From an uncultured Mesorhizobium sp. (lineage in GTDB: Bacteria; Pseudomonadota; Alphaproteobacteria; Rhizobiales; Rhizobiaceae): a stretch of DNA of 64,000 nucleotides. Where the stretch lies: contig CALFXR010000117.1 in NCBI GenBank assembly GCA_937958475.1, positions 26,427 through 90,426 on the forward strand, given 5' to 3'. The translations under genes were made by a program, and so were the position numbers. Shown here one piece after another: positions 17,101-24,015 of the stretch; the stretch's first letter is position 1, and the number at the start of each line of letters is the position of its first letter. Under the pieces are notes generated by a model. That model saw only the letters and a list, made by a program, of their open reading frames with translations. It did no database searches and was not told where the DNA came from.

Positions 17101-17826
17101 GGTCAGATCCGCACCGCGGACGGACAGTGCGTCTGTCCGAAGGGGACCGAACTGAAGGACAGCGCCTGCCGCAAGATCGAGCAGCCGCCGGTCCGTCAGT
17201 GCAAGCTCCTGCCCGGCCAGATCCGCACCCAGGACGGGCGCTGCATCTGCCCGCGCGGGACCGAACTGAAGGACAGCGCCTGCCGCAAGATCGAGCAGCC
17301 GCCGGTCCGTCAGTGCAAGCTCCTGCCCGGCCAGATCCGCACCCAGGACGGGCGCTGCATCTGCCCGCGCGGGACCGAACTGAAGGACAGCGCCTGCCGC
17401 AAGATCGAGCAGCCGCCGGTCCGTCAGTGCAAGCTCCTGCCCGGCCAGATCCGCACCAAGGACGGGCTCTGCGTCTGCCCGCGCGGAACCGAGCTGAGGG
17501 ACGGTGCCTGCCGCAAGCGGGAGATCGTCTGCAAGAAGGGCACCGTGCTGCAGAACGGCACCTGCGTTCCGATCGACAACGGGCCGCGCTGCCGCAAGGG
17601 CCAGGTCGTGCGTAACGGCAAGTGCGTCGACGTGTCGATCGAACTGCGTTGCCCGAAGGGCACGATCGGCACGCCGCCCAACTGCCGCACGCCCGAACGC
17701 AAGAATCCGATCCTCGAGATCAATCCGAACATCGTGAACCCGGATGTCCTCAGGAACCTGCTTCCCCGGCGCGAGAAGCAGGACAATGGCGGCGGCGCGA
17801 CGAACAAGCTGCTGAAGATCCAGTAG
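14122..17826 (+). CDS. very large secreted protein with DUF11-like repeats and a Cys-rich tandem array
   Basis: The 1234-residue protein has GGGAGGGAAAG before ATG 14122. A later in-frame ATG at 14179 begins a shorter, more typical signal peptide (KPLSYARRGARWLMAAGLA to PVAAQ), so the true start may be 14179. After an N-terminal domain come four repeats of about 130-145 residues starting near 379, 523, 658 and 788 (DLKVEKRADVPHC, DLGIRKSALTPVC, ALRITKTCDG, TIHVDKTGDREC), each with a TxTxNxGxxxxxGP pattern typical of DUF11-like beta-sandwich repeats. The C-terminus (about 950-1200) is an EGF-like Cys array with units C-x-LLPGQIRT-x3-C-x-CP-x-GTEL-x-DxACRK. No membrane anchor follows. The architecture suggests an adhesin-like or matrix protein. 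It forms a two-gene unit with 12146 and probably ends at the terminator at 17848. Confidence 0.8.
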   Translation: MTTLTSFHAVEHATVMETIMKPLSYARRGARWLMAAGLALASITPVAAQTKLPVGELPAITLDRPERPERETREVRPFFEKIGRQRDCNYVEYRLRFGLRGDPERIADPAFAAQLKAYRMDLSDQLPNGLTVVHVTASGDGTDAAGGALPAAAIGATADPGDTALLEDFRLSTVDLDGSGEVGERYIEVRITAKIDPGAFPAPAIVDNQAWVNISVPGAPTVHIPSHDPAKPDDGDFLTGDMTSILVDLTGCEPPPPPGGGDPEEACFKVETGDVDCTPFAGTYVYHMTVGADLAGKWVQVHSTNPGVTVAEGPQLVPAGGGVLDWTIHGAGPGDVIHLVVTGIDTYAGPAEGVGLCCTQTVDIVIPPDLDCPDQRGEPDLKVEKRADVPHCTAEGGCEFTITVTNVGDAPYNGKIVLEEVTAPGSATVESGPNAPWTCVPMASPMMCEHPVTTLNPGESVTLKLGFEPGAAWQWRGIRNCAEYDYTASGKEPFGELGNDRACASIPICVPGRDRECTPVDKKADLGIRKSALTPVCSPDGVCLWRIDVINTGTSTYNGPITVIDEYPSGVPVSSDFVPSPPWACVPNGPGSFRCDHPGLVLVPGATTTIGVKTVAGADYGDVIENCAEVQPVPTETNLANNRSCAKAEIPHRDPGKPALRITKTCDGAVAGAAISCRITVHSVGTAAPSGPVRVSDAATLIGSGTPVQIQTVTPDGPEWACGPVPANALSCQIPGSEMTPGTSRYFDVTLSVSPNGRFKNCARGSFGPAPGNDIVYPFGEACDEGGSTIHVDKTGDRECRVGQPCTFEITISNEGDTGFSGPVRIGDALGVEGIGRLEGLPITEISPAFGCAVEPTTLPFSCVANLTLGAGESRVHRVTVVIPESAVANGQGQLTGRNCVAVLSPETPVTGVSPGQLSRALTVDGDREGDSYSCHPFTISQEVAKQCSEGFVLNADDRCVCPEGTTFRNGQCVTDGGTIEPKPPVRLCKLLPGQIRTADGQCVCPKGTELKDSACRKIEQPPVRQCKLLPGQIRTQDGRCICPRGTELKDSACRKIEQPPVRQCKLLPGQIRTQDGRCICPRGTELKDSACRKIEQPPVRQCKLLPGQIRTKDGLCVCPRGTELRDGACRKREIVCKKGTVLQNGTCVPIDNGPRCRKGQVVRNGKCVDVSIELRCPKGTIGTPPNCRTPERKNPILEINPNIVNPDVLRNLLPRREKQDNGGGATNKLLKIQ
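17071..17526 (+). repeat. four tandem 114-bp coding repeats
   Basis: Units begin at 17071, 17185, 17299 and 17413, each 114 bp (38 codons) and each starting with CCGCCGGT. Units 2 and 3 are identical as read, which points to a recent duplication; units 1 and 4 differ at several positions. Each unit encodes one Cys-rich module (Cys pattern C-x14-C-x-C-x11-C) of the secreted protein. Repeat number may vary between strains. Confidence 0.9.
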
Positions 17827-17847
17827 ACAGGCTCTCGTGACCAACGA

Positions 17848-17877
17848 CGCCCCGGCGGGAAACCGCCGGGGCGTTTT
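17848..17877 (+). terminator. Rho-independent terminator after the secreted-protein genes
   Basis: A perfect 11-bp stem (CGCCCCGGCGG / CCGCCGGGGCG) with a GAAA loop is followed by TTTTGCTTTT, starting 21 bp after the stop at 17826. It terminates the plus-strand unit. The hydrolase on the opposite strand ends at 17917, so the element may serve both directions. Confidence 0.9.
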
Positions 17878-17916
17878 GCTTTTCCGATGGCGAACCCGTC
17901 CGCGGATGGCGGACGC

Positions 17917-18561
17917 CTATCCGATGCGGTCGGCCCAGGCGCGCACGCCGTGCGCCATCGTCCTGAGATGATCCCCCGCCGAGAAGCCCGAGATGCTCTT
18001 CCGCGGCTTGAGGTCGTGGTCGCCGTCCTCGAACCAAAGGATCTCGAGGCGGTCGGAAAGCGCGTAGCTCGCCACTTCCTCCCGCGTCCCGAACTCGTCG
18101 CGCGTGCCCTGGCAGACCAGCGTCGGCGTGGCGAGCGCGGCGAGGTGCGCGGTCCGCAGCTGCCCGGGTTTTGCCGGCGGGTGGAACGGATAGCCGAGGC
18201 AGAGAAGGCCGCCGATGGCGCCCTTCGCAAGGAGGCGGTCCGCGACCATCGAGGCGACGCGGCCACCCATCGACTTGCCGCCGATGATGAGGCGCCCCGT
18301 GCAACGGAGGGCGGAGATCGCGGCCTCGTACTCCGGGATCAGGGTTTCCGCACGCGGCGGCGGCTTGCGGATTCCCGTCCGCCGCGCCGCCATGTAGGCG
18401 AACTCGAAGCGCGCGACGCGAAAGCCTTCCGCGGCGAGGGCCGCAGAGGCCGCCTGCATCGACGCCGAATCCATCGGCGCGCCGGCGCCATGGGCGAGGA
18501 GGATGGTGGTCCGTGCCTCGGCCGGCCCGTCGAAGAGGAAATCCATACCCGTGGCCTCCAT
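17917..18561 (-). CDS. alpha/beta hydrolase of the KANL3/Tex30-like family
   Basis: The 214-residue protein has the alpha/beta hydrolase order: ILLAHGAGAPMDS (oxyanion region, residues about 20-32), nucleophile elbow GGKSMGGR, acid in CQGTRDEFG and His in DGDHDLKPR. It has no signal peptide and is presumably cytosolic. Proteins of this short family are often annotated as dienelactone-hydrolase-like; the substrate is unknown. It is monocistronic, convergent with the secreted-protein unit and divergent from the universal stress protein. Confidence 0.85.
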   Translation of the reverse strand: MEATGMDFLFDGPAEARTTILLAHGAGAPMDSASMQAASAALAAEGFRVARFEFAYMAARRTGIRKPPPRAETLIPEYEAAISALRCTGRLIIGGKSMGGRVASMVADRLLAKGAIGGLLCLGYPFHPPAKPGQLRTAHLAALATPTLVCQGTRDEFGTREEVASYALSDRLEILWFEDGDHDLKPRKSISGFSAGDHLRTMAHGVRAWADRIG

Positions 18562-18628
18562 GTCCTGTCCGCCATGTCCTGTCGCGGCGCATCCACTCCG
18601 GCATCCGTGCCATGGTCGATGCGCGATC

Positions 18629-18642
18629 TTGATTCACGTCAA
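18629..18642 (+). promoter_or_regulatory. FNR/FixK-type box upstream of the universal stress protein
   Basis: TTGAT-TCAC-GTCAA matches the FNR/FixK/ANR consensus TTGAT-N4-ATCAA with one mismatch; the TTGAT-N4-GTCAA form is common in alphaproteobacterial sites. The centre lies about 58 bp upstream of the start codon at 18694, in the normal range for an activator site. The family association of universal stress proteins with oxygen limitation supports it. Confidence 0.55.
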
Positions 18643-18693
18643 GGTGCGCGGCCTGCACTTGCGTGAGGTTCGTCCCAAACGGAGGACGCTAAA

Positions 18694-19104
18694 TTGTACA
18701 TGAACATCATCATCCCGGTCGACCTCGGCCATACCGAGCGCCTGAAGCCAATGGTCGACGCCGCGCGCCTGCTCGGCGGCGAGGAGGCGACCATAACGCT
18801 CATCAACGTCGTCGAGAACCTGCCGGCCTTCGTCATTGCGGAACTGCCGTCCGACTTGACCGCACGCTCGATCGAGGACGCCAGGGCGCGCCTCGCGGAG
18901 ACCGTCGCCGAGCAGGGCATCCGCGCCGAGATCGACGTCTGCTCCGGACATCCGGCGACCGCGATCCTCGAATGCGCGAAGGACCGCAAGGCCGACCTCA
19001 TCGTCATCGCCTCGCACCGCCCGGGCTTCGGCGACTTCCTCATCGGTTCCACGGCCGCCAGGGTGGTGCGCCACGCGCAGTGCTCGGTGCACGTCGTCAG
19101 GTAG
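18694..19104 (+). CDS. universal stress protein (UspA family)
   Basis: The 136-residue single Usp domain starts MYMNIIIPVD and ends with the ATP-binding-type motif GSTAARVVRHAQCSVHVV. The start is taken as TTG 18694: GGAGG at 18681-18685 is 8 nt upstream of it but 14 nt from the ATG at 18700, and MYxNI is the usual Usp N-terminus. The protein is cytosolic and typically induced by stress or oxygen limitation. An FNR-type box lies upstream at 18629. Confidence 0.92.
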   Translation: MYMNIIIPVDLGHTERLKPMVDAARLLGGEEATITLINVVENLPAFVIAELPSDLTARSIEDARARLAETVAEQGIRAEIDVCSGHPATAILECAKDRKADLIVIASHRPGFGDFLIGSTAARVVRHAQCSVHVVR

Positions 19105-19132
19105 AACGGAAGCTTGGCGCGATCCTCGACTT

Positions 19133-19153
19133 CCGACCGCGAAACGCGGTCGG
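19133..19153. terminator. stem-loop between convergent genes
   Basis: CCGACCGCG and CGCGGTCGG form a perfect 9-bp stem with an AAA loop between the convergent stress-protein and permease genes. No T-tract follows on either strand, so it may be a mRNA-stabilising or weak bidirectional terminator structure. Confidence 0.5.
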
Positions 19154-19164
19154 GAGCGCTGCGG

Positions 19165-20367
19165 CTATTCGTGGCGCAGCGCGTCGATCGGGTTCAGCCT
19201 GGCCGCCTGGCGCGCCGGAAAATAGCCGAAACCCATGCCGATCAGCGCCGAGAAGAAGAAGGCGACGACGATGATCTCGGGGTTGGTGACGAAGGGCAGC
19301 CCGAGATAGCTGCCGACCGCATAGGCGAGCGCCAGTCCGAACAGGATTCCGATGATGCCGCCGAACAGCGCGAGAACCGTGGCCTCGACGAGGAACTGCA
19401 TGAGCACCTGGCGCTCCAGCGCGCCGATGGCCAGGCGGATGCCGATCTCGCGGGTGCGTTCCGTCACCGACACCAGCATGATGTTCATGATGCCGATGCC
19501 GCCGACGAGCAGGCTGACGGCGGCGACCGCGCCGAGCAGGCCCGTCAGCACGCTGGTCGTCCCCGCCATGGTCGCGGCGATCTGGGTCATGTCGTTGACC
19601 GAGAAATCGTCGTCCTTTCCGGCCGCGATGCCGCGCCGCTCGCGCATCAGCCGCTCGATGTCGCCCTGGACCTTGGTCGTCGACACGCCCTCGCGCGCCG
19701 CGACCATGATCGTGGCGATGTCGCTGTTGCCGGAGATGCGGCGCTGGAAGGTGCGCAGGGGCATCAGGACCGTGTTGTCCTGGTCCGCGCCCATGCCGGA
19801 CTGGCCCTTCTTGCCGAGCAGGCCGATGACGCCGCACGAAACCTTGCCGACGCGGATGTTCTGGCCGAGCGGCGAGGCTCGGCCGAAGAGCTTCGTCGCC
19901 ACCGTGTCGCCGATCATGCACACGGCGCTGCCGCGCTCCTCGGCCTCGAGGAAGCCGCGGCCCGAGGCCACCGTCCAGGCGCCGGCGACGATGTAGTCCG
20001 ACGTCGTGCCGACGACCGTCACCGAGCGGCTCTCCCCGGCGAACACCACCGTGGCGGTCGACTGGGCGACGGGAGCCACGGCGACGATGCCGGAAACCTG
20101 AGCGCGGATCGCGGCGACGTCCCTCGCGTTGAACGGCTGCGCCTGGCTGCTGGCGCGGCCGGGACCGAGCTGGCCCGGCATGACGAAGAGCATGTTGCTG
20201 CCGAGCTTGCCGAGCTCGGCCGTCACCCGCGCGGTCGCCCCGTTGCCGATCGTCACCATGGCGATGACCGCGGCGACGCCGATGACGATGCCGAGCACGG
20301 TGAGGAACGAGCGCATCGGGTTGCGCAGGATGGCCTGGGCGGCGAGCTTCAGTGTCTCATAGAACAA
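19165..20367 (-). CDS. MacB-type ABC transporter permease
   Basis: The 400-residue protein has the MacB/FtsX layout: one N-terminal membrane helix (SFLTVLGIVIGVAAVIAMVT), a large periplasmic domain (about 60-270) and three C-terminal helices in the FtsX domain (GIGIMNIMLVSVTERTREIG, a typical motif). The TTG at 20367 is chosen because AGGAG lies 7 nt upstream and it gives the standard start LFYETLKLAAQAILRNPMRS; it overlaps the ATPase gene by 11 bp. With the ATPase and the adaptor it would form a MacAB-like mechanotransmission exporter for peptides, siderophores or macrolide-like compounds. No outer-membrane factor is encoded nearby. Confidence 0.9.
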   Translation of the reverse strand: MFYETLKLAAQAILRNPMRSFLTVLGIVIGVAAVIAMVTIGNGATARVTAELGKLGSNMLFVMPGQLGPGRASSQAQPFNARDVAAIRAQVSGIVAVAPVAQSTATVVFAGESRSVTVVGTTSDYIVAGAWTVASGRGFLEAEERGSAVCMIGDTVATKLFGRASPLGQNIRVGKVSCGVIGLLGKKGQSGMGADQDNTVLMPLRTFQRRISGNSDIATIMVAAREGVSTTKVQGDIERLMRERRGIAAGKDDDFSVNDMTQIAATMAGTTSVLTGLLGAVAAVSLLVGGIGIMNIMLVSVTERTREIGIRLAIGALERQVLMQFLVEATVLALFGGIIGILFGLALAYAVGSYLGLPFVTNPEIIVVAFFFSALIGMGFGYFPARQAARLNPIDALRHE

Positions 20368-21073
20368 GGGTCGGCTCCTGTTCCCGATCGGACTCGATGC
20401 GGCCGTCGACGAAGCGGATGACGCGGCGCGCATAGGCGGCGATGTCGTCTTCGTGCGTCACCATGACCACGGTAAGGCCCCGCTCGCGGTTGAGCCGGGT
20501 GACGATCGCCATGATCTCGCGGCTGATCTTCGTGTCGAGATTGCCGGTCGGCTCGTCTGCGAGCAGGACGGCGGGGTCGGTGACGATGGCGCGGGCGATG
20601 GCGACGCGCTGCTGCTGGCCGCCGGACATCATCGCCGAGGTGTGGTTGGCCCGGTCGGCTAGGCCGACCTGGTCGAGCGCGACGAGGGCGCGGCGCCGCC
20701 GTTCCTCCTCCTTCATGCCGCGATAGACCAGTGGCAGCTCGACGTTCTCGACCGCGGTCGTGCGCGAAAGCAGGTTGAAGCCCTGGAAGACGAAGCCGAT
20801 CATGTGGCGGCGCAGCAGCGTGCGGCCGTCGCGGTCGAGGCCGGAGACCGGCACGCTCTGGAACCGGTACTCGCCGGCGCTCGGCACGTCGAGGCAGCCC
20901 ATGATGTTCATCGCCGTCGACTTGCCCGACCCCGACGGTCCCATGATGGCGACGAAGGCGCCGCGCGGAATGGCGAGGTCGACGCCGTCTAGCGCGCGCA
21001 CCTCGGCCTCGCCGCTGCCGTAGACCTTGGTCACGCCCCGGAACTCGATCAGCGGTGCTTGGGAGACGTCCAT
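20357..21073 (-). CDS. MacB/LolD-type ABC transporter ATPase
   Basis: The 238-residue nucleotide-binding protein has Walker A GPSGSGKST, signature MSGGQQQRVAIARA, Walker B VLLADEPTGNLD and switch His VTHEDD. The sequence FVFQGFNLLSRTTAVENVELPLVYRG is characteristic of the LolD/MacB branch (spans residues about 90-115). It lies 10 bp after the adaptor and overlaps the permease gene. It supplies ATP hydrolysis to the adjacent MacB-type permease. Here the two MacB domains are separate genes, unlike the fused E. coli protein. Confidence 0.92.
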   Translation of the reverse strand: MDVSQAPLIEFRGVTKVYGSGEAEVRALDGVDLAIPRGAFVAIMGPSGSGKSTAMNIMGCLDVPSAGEYRFQSVPVSGLDRDGRTLLRRHMIGFVFQGFNLLSRTTAVENVELPLVYRGMKEEERRRRALVALDQVGLADRANHTSAMMSGGQQQRVAIARAIVTDPAVLLADEPTGNLDTKISREIMAIVTRLNRERGLTVVMVTHEDDIAAYARRVIRFVDGRIESDREQEPTLVL

Positions 21074-21083
21074 GGGAGCGTCC

Positions 21084-22376
21084 TCACTCCCTGGCGACGG
21101 CGTCGACGATCACCTCGTCGCCCTCGGCGATCTCGCCCGAGAGGATCTGCGTGCGCTGGCCGTCGGTGGCGCCGGTCTCGATGGCGACCTCGGTCGGTAC
21201 CTTGTCGCGCATGACCCAGATCGTGCGCGTGCCGCTCGGCACCTCGTTGGTCGTCACCGCGCCCATGTTCGGCGGACTGAAGATGCCGAGGAAGCCGCCG
21301 GACTGAGCCGTCTCCGGCGGCGTGTAGAGAAGCGCGGCGTTCGGCGTCAGCAACGCGGCGCCGACCTTCTCAACGACGATCTCGGCGGTCGCCGTCATGC
21401 CCGGACGCAGCAACAACTGTTCGTTGTCGACCTTGAGCAGCGCCTTGTAGGTGACGACGTTGTTGATGGTCTCGGAGACGAAGCGGATCTTGGTGATCAC
21501 GGCGGGAAAGGACCGGTTCACGTAGGCGTCGACCGAGAACGTCGCCTCCTGCTCGACCGCGACCTTGCCGATGTCCGCCTCGTCGACGTCGACCTGGACC
21601 TCCATCTGGCGGAGATCGCCGGCGATCGAGAACAGCACCGGCGCCTGCAGCGAGGCCGCGACGGTCGATCCCTCGTCGATGTTGCGGGTCAGGACCACGC
21701 CGTCGATCGGCGAGGTGATCAGGGTCTTGGCGAGATTGGTCTCGGCGAGCTTGAGATCGGCCTGCGCCACGAGCACCTCGGCATCGGCGGCCTTGAGGGC
21801 AGCGGCGTTGGCGTTCATGGTGAGCTGCGTGTCCTGGAGCGTCTGCGCCGACATGAAGCCCTTGTTGTAGAGCGAGGCCTGGCGCTCGTAGGTGGTGACC
21901 GAGGCTTCGTGGGCGGCCTTCGCCTTGGCGACGTTGGCCTCGGCGACCACCAGGCGAGCACGCGCCGCCGCGGCCGTTGCCGCGAGCGTGTCGGTGTCCA
22001 GTTCGGCGAGCACGTCGCCGCGGGCGACCGCGCTGTTGTAGTCGACGTTGACCTTGCGAACGATGCCCGAGATCGCCGTCGACACGTCGACCTGGGCGAC
22101 GGGCTGGACCGTTCCGGTCGCCGTCACCACGACGGTCAGGTCGCCGCGGACGACCTTCTGCGTGGCGTAGTCGTAGGTCGTGCCCGACGCGAGATACGAC
22201 CAGGCGAAGTAGCCGGCGACGAGGGCGGCCGCCACGATAGCGGTCCAGCGCACGACCCGTCGCCCGCGCCCCGCCCGCGGCGCGGCTTCGCCGATGATGG
22301 CGTCGAGCGCCTTCGTGCCTCCGGGGACGGCACCTGCGCCGGCCGCTTGCGGACGGTTGTTCTGATCCTGCTGCAT
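21084..22376 (-). CDS. MacA/HlyD-type periplasmic adaptor of an efflux system
   Basis: The protein from ATG 22376 is 430 residues. GAGGG lies just upstream of that ATG and the extra 29 residues available further upstream are not family-like. It has one N-terminal membrane anchor (WTAIVAAALVAGYFAWSYL), a lipoyl half-motif (STAISGIVRKVNVDYNSAV), a coiled-coil hairpin (about 110-190, rich in Ala/Lys/Glu) and the second lipoyl half (ITSPIDGVVLTRNIDEGSTV), then beta-barrel domains. It is first in the three-gene efflux operon and would link the inner-membrane MacB-type complex to an outer-membrane channel encoded elsewhere. Confidence 0.9.
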   Translation of the reverse strand: MQQDQNNRPQAAGAGAVPGGTKALDAIIGEAAPRAGRGRRVVRWTAIVAAALVAGYFAWSYLASGTTYDYATQKVVRGDLTVVVTATGTVQPVAQVDVSTAISGIVRKVNVDYNSAVARGDVLAELDTDTLAATAAAARARLVVAEANVAKAKAAHEASVTTYERQASLYNKGFMSAQTLQDTQLTMNANAAALKAADAEVLVAQADLKLAETNLAKTLITSPIDGVVLTRNIDEGSTVAASLQAPVLFSIAGDLRQMEVQVDVDEADIGKVAVEQEATFSVDAYVNRSFPAVITKIRFVSETINNVVTYKALLKVDNEQLLLRPGMTATAEIVVEKVGAALLTPNAALLYTPPETAQSGGFLGIFSPPNMGAVTTNEVPSGTRTIWVMRDKVPTEVAIETGATDGQRTQILSGEIAEGDEVIVDAVARE

Positions 22377-22533
22377 CTGGCCCTCATACACGCCACGCCA
22401 CGTTCTCGGTGCGCTTTTGGGCCGCGACCGTCCATGACGTGGATCAATCTCGAACATCGACACCGCGGCCGGCGGCCGTGCCGCACAGGCACTGCCGCGG
22501 CGCGGCGCTGCTCATCTCCGAGTGTCGGCCCGC

Positions 22534-23994
22534 TCAGAACACCGGCGGGAAGGGACGGCCGCCGCGGTCGAGCGTGATCCAGCGCGTCTCGGTGAAGGTT
22601 TCCAGCGACCAGCGCCCGCCGTGCTTGCCGACGCCCGACGCCTTGAAGCCGCCGAAGGGCACGTGCGGTTCGTCGTTCACCGATGAGCAGTTGACGTGGC
22701 AGTTGCCGGTGTCGAGCCTGTTGACGATGGCCAGCCCGCGTCCCTCGTCGCCGGTCATGACGCCGGCGGAAAGGCCGTACTCGCTGTCGTTGGCGATCTG
22801 GATCGCCTCCTCGTCGGTGCGGAACGGAATGACCGGCACGACGGGGCCGAACGTCTCGTCCTGGTAGAGCTTCATGTCCGGCGTCACGCCGGTCAGGATG
22901 GTCGGCTCGACGAAGCGTCCCTCGATCTTGCCGCCGAGCACGACCTTGGCGCCCTTGGCGATGGCGTCGTCGAGCTGCTCCTTCACCTTTGCGACCTGCT
23001 TGTCGTTGATCAGCGGGCCGATGACGTGGTCCTTGCTCTTCGTCGGGTCGCCGACCTTCAGCCTGGCGGCGCGCTCGACGAAGCGCTTGAGGAAGGCGTC
23101 GAAGATCTTCTCGTGGACGAGCACCTTCTCCACCGACATGCAGATCTGGCCCTGGTGCATGAACGAGCCGAAGTTCGCCGCCTGCGTCGCCCGCTCCATG
23201 TCGGCGTCTTCGAGCACGATGAGGGAATCCTTGCCGCCGAGCTCGACGCAGCACTTCTTCAGGTGCGCGCCGGCCTTCGCCGCGATCTGCCGGCCGACCG
23301 CGGTCGAACCGGTGAAGGAGATGCCCTTCACGTAGGGGTGCTCGATCAGTTCGTCGCCGACCTCCTGGACGTTGTCGCGCGAGCAGGTGACGACGTTGAG
23401 CACGCCCTTGGGCAGGCCGGCCTCCTCGAAGATCTCGGCGAACAGGAGCCCGCCGAGATAGGGCGTCTCCTCGGACGGCTTCAAGACGATCGTGTTGCCG
23501 GCGACCAGCGGGAACAGGAAGCCGCGCGCAGTCAGGATGCAGGGGAAGTTCCACGGGCTGATGACCGAAACGACACCCATCGGCCGGCGCACCGCCATCG
23601 ACACCTTGCCGTACTCCGACGGCAGCACCTCGCCGACCGGCTGCCAGACCGAGGCCGCCGCTGCCTCGAAGACCTCGGTAACGTAGCCGGTCTCGAACAT
23701 GCCTTTGCCGAACCAGCCGCCGCCTTCCGCCTGGATGGCGTCGACGATCTCCATGCGCCGCTTCTGCCAGATCTCGGCCGCCTTGTGCAGGACGTGGGCG
23801 CGCTTGGAGAAGGGCAGCGCCGACCATTCGGGGAACGCCGCATGGGCCGCCTCGATCGCGGCGGCCGCCTCGGCGCGGCCGGAATCGGGCACCTCCGCCC
23901 AGACCGAGCCGTCAGCCGGGTTCAAATCCTTGAACGTCTTCTTCGTGGCGGACCATCCGCCGCCGATGTACATGCCTTCGAACACGCGTGCCAT
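22534..23994 (-). CDS. aldehyde dehydrogenase, aryl-aldehyde (benzaldehyde/vanillin) type
   Basis: The 486-residue protein has SPWNFPCILTARG (active-site Asn), VLKPSEE, CVELGGKDSLIVL (general base) and the nucleophile in HQGQICMS. The HQGQICMS form with Ile before Cys is frequent in benzaldehyde, vanillin and salicylaldehyde dehydrogenases. AGGAGG lies 7 nt before ATG 23994. It is the last gene of the importer operon, 21 bp after the LivF gene, and would oxidise an aromatic or similar aldehyde to the acid with NAD(P). The substrate is an inference from motif and context. Confidence 0.9.
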   Translation of the reverse strand: MARVFEGMYIGGGWSATKKTFKDLNPADGSVWAEVPDSGRAEAAAAIEAAHAAFPEWSALPFSKRAHVLHKAAEIWQKRRMEIVDAIQAEGGGWFGKGMFETGYVTEVFEAAAASVWQPVGEVLPSEYGKVSMAVRRPMGVVSVISPWNFPCILTARGFLFPLVAGNTIVLKPSEETPYLGGLLFAEIFEEAGLPKGVLNVVTCSRDNVQEVGDELIEHPYVKGISFTGSTAVGRQIAAKAGAHLKKCCVELGGKDSLIVLEDADMERATQAANFGSFMHQGQICMSVEKVLVHEKIFDAFLKRFVERAARLKVGDPTKSKDHVIGPLINDKQVAKVKEQLDDAIAKGAKVVLGGKIEGRFVEPTILTGVTPDMKLYQDETFGPVVPVIPFRTDEEAIQIANDSEYGLSAGVMTGDEGRGLAIVNRLDTGNCHVNCSSVNDEPHVPFGGFKASGVGKHGGRWSLETFTETRWITLDRGGRPFPPVF

Positions 23995-24015
23995 CGTGCT
24001 GCCTCCTGTGATGTC

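Noticed and set aside
17071..17526. Regular repeats considered as a CRISPR array
   Set aside because: The repeats are 114 bp, contiguous without unique spacers, and keep one reading frame of a Cys-rich protein.
22377..22463. N-terminal 29-residue extension of the MacA-type adaptor from ATG 22463
   Set aside because: The extension has no family similarity, and the ATG at 22376 has a ribosome-binding site and begins just before the membrane anchor.
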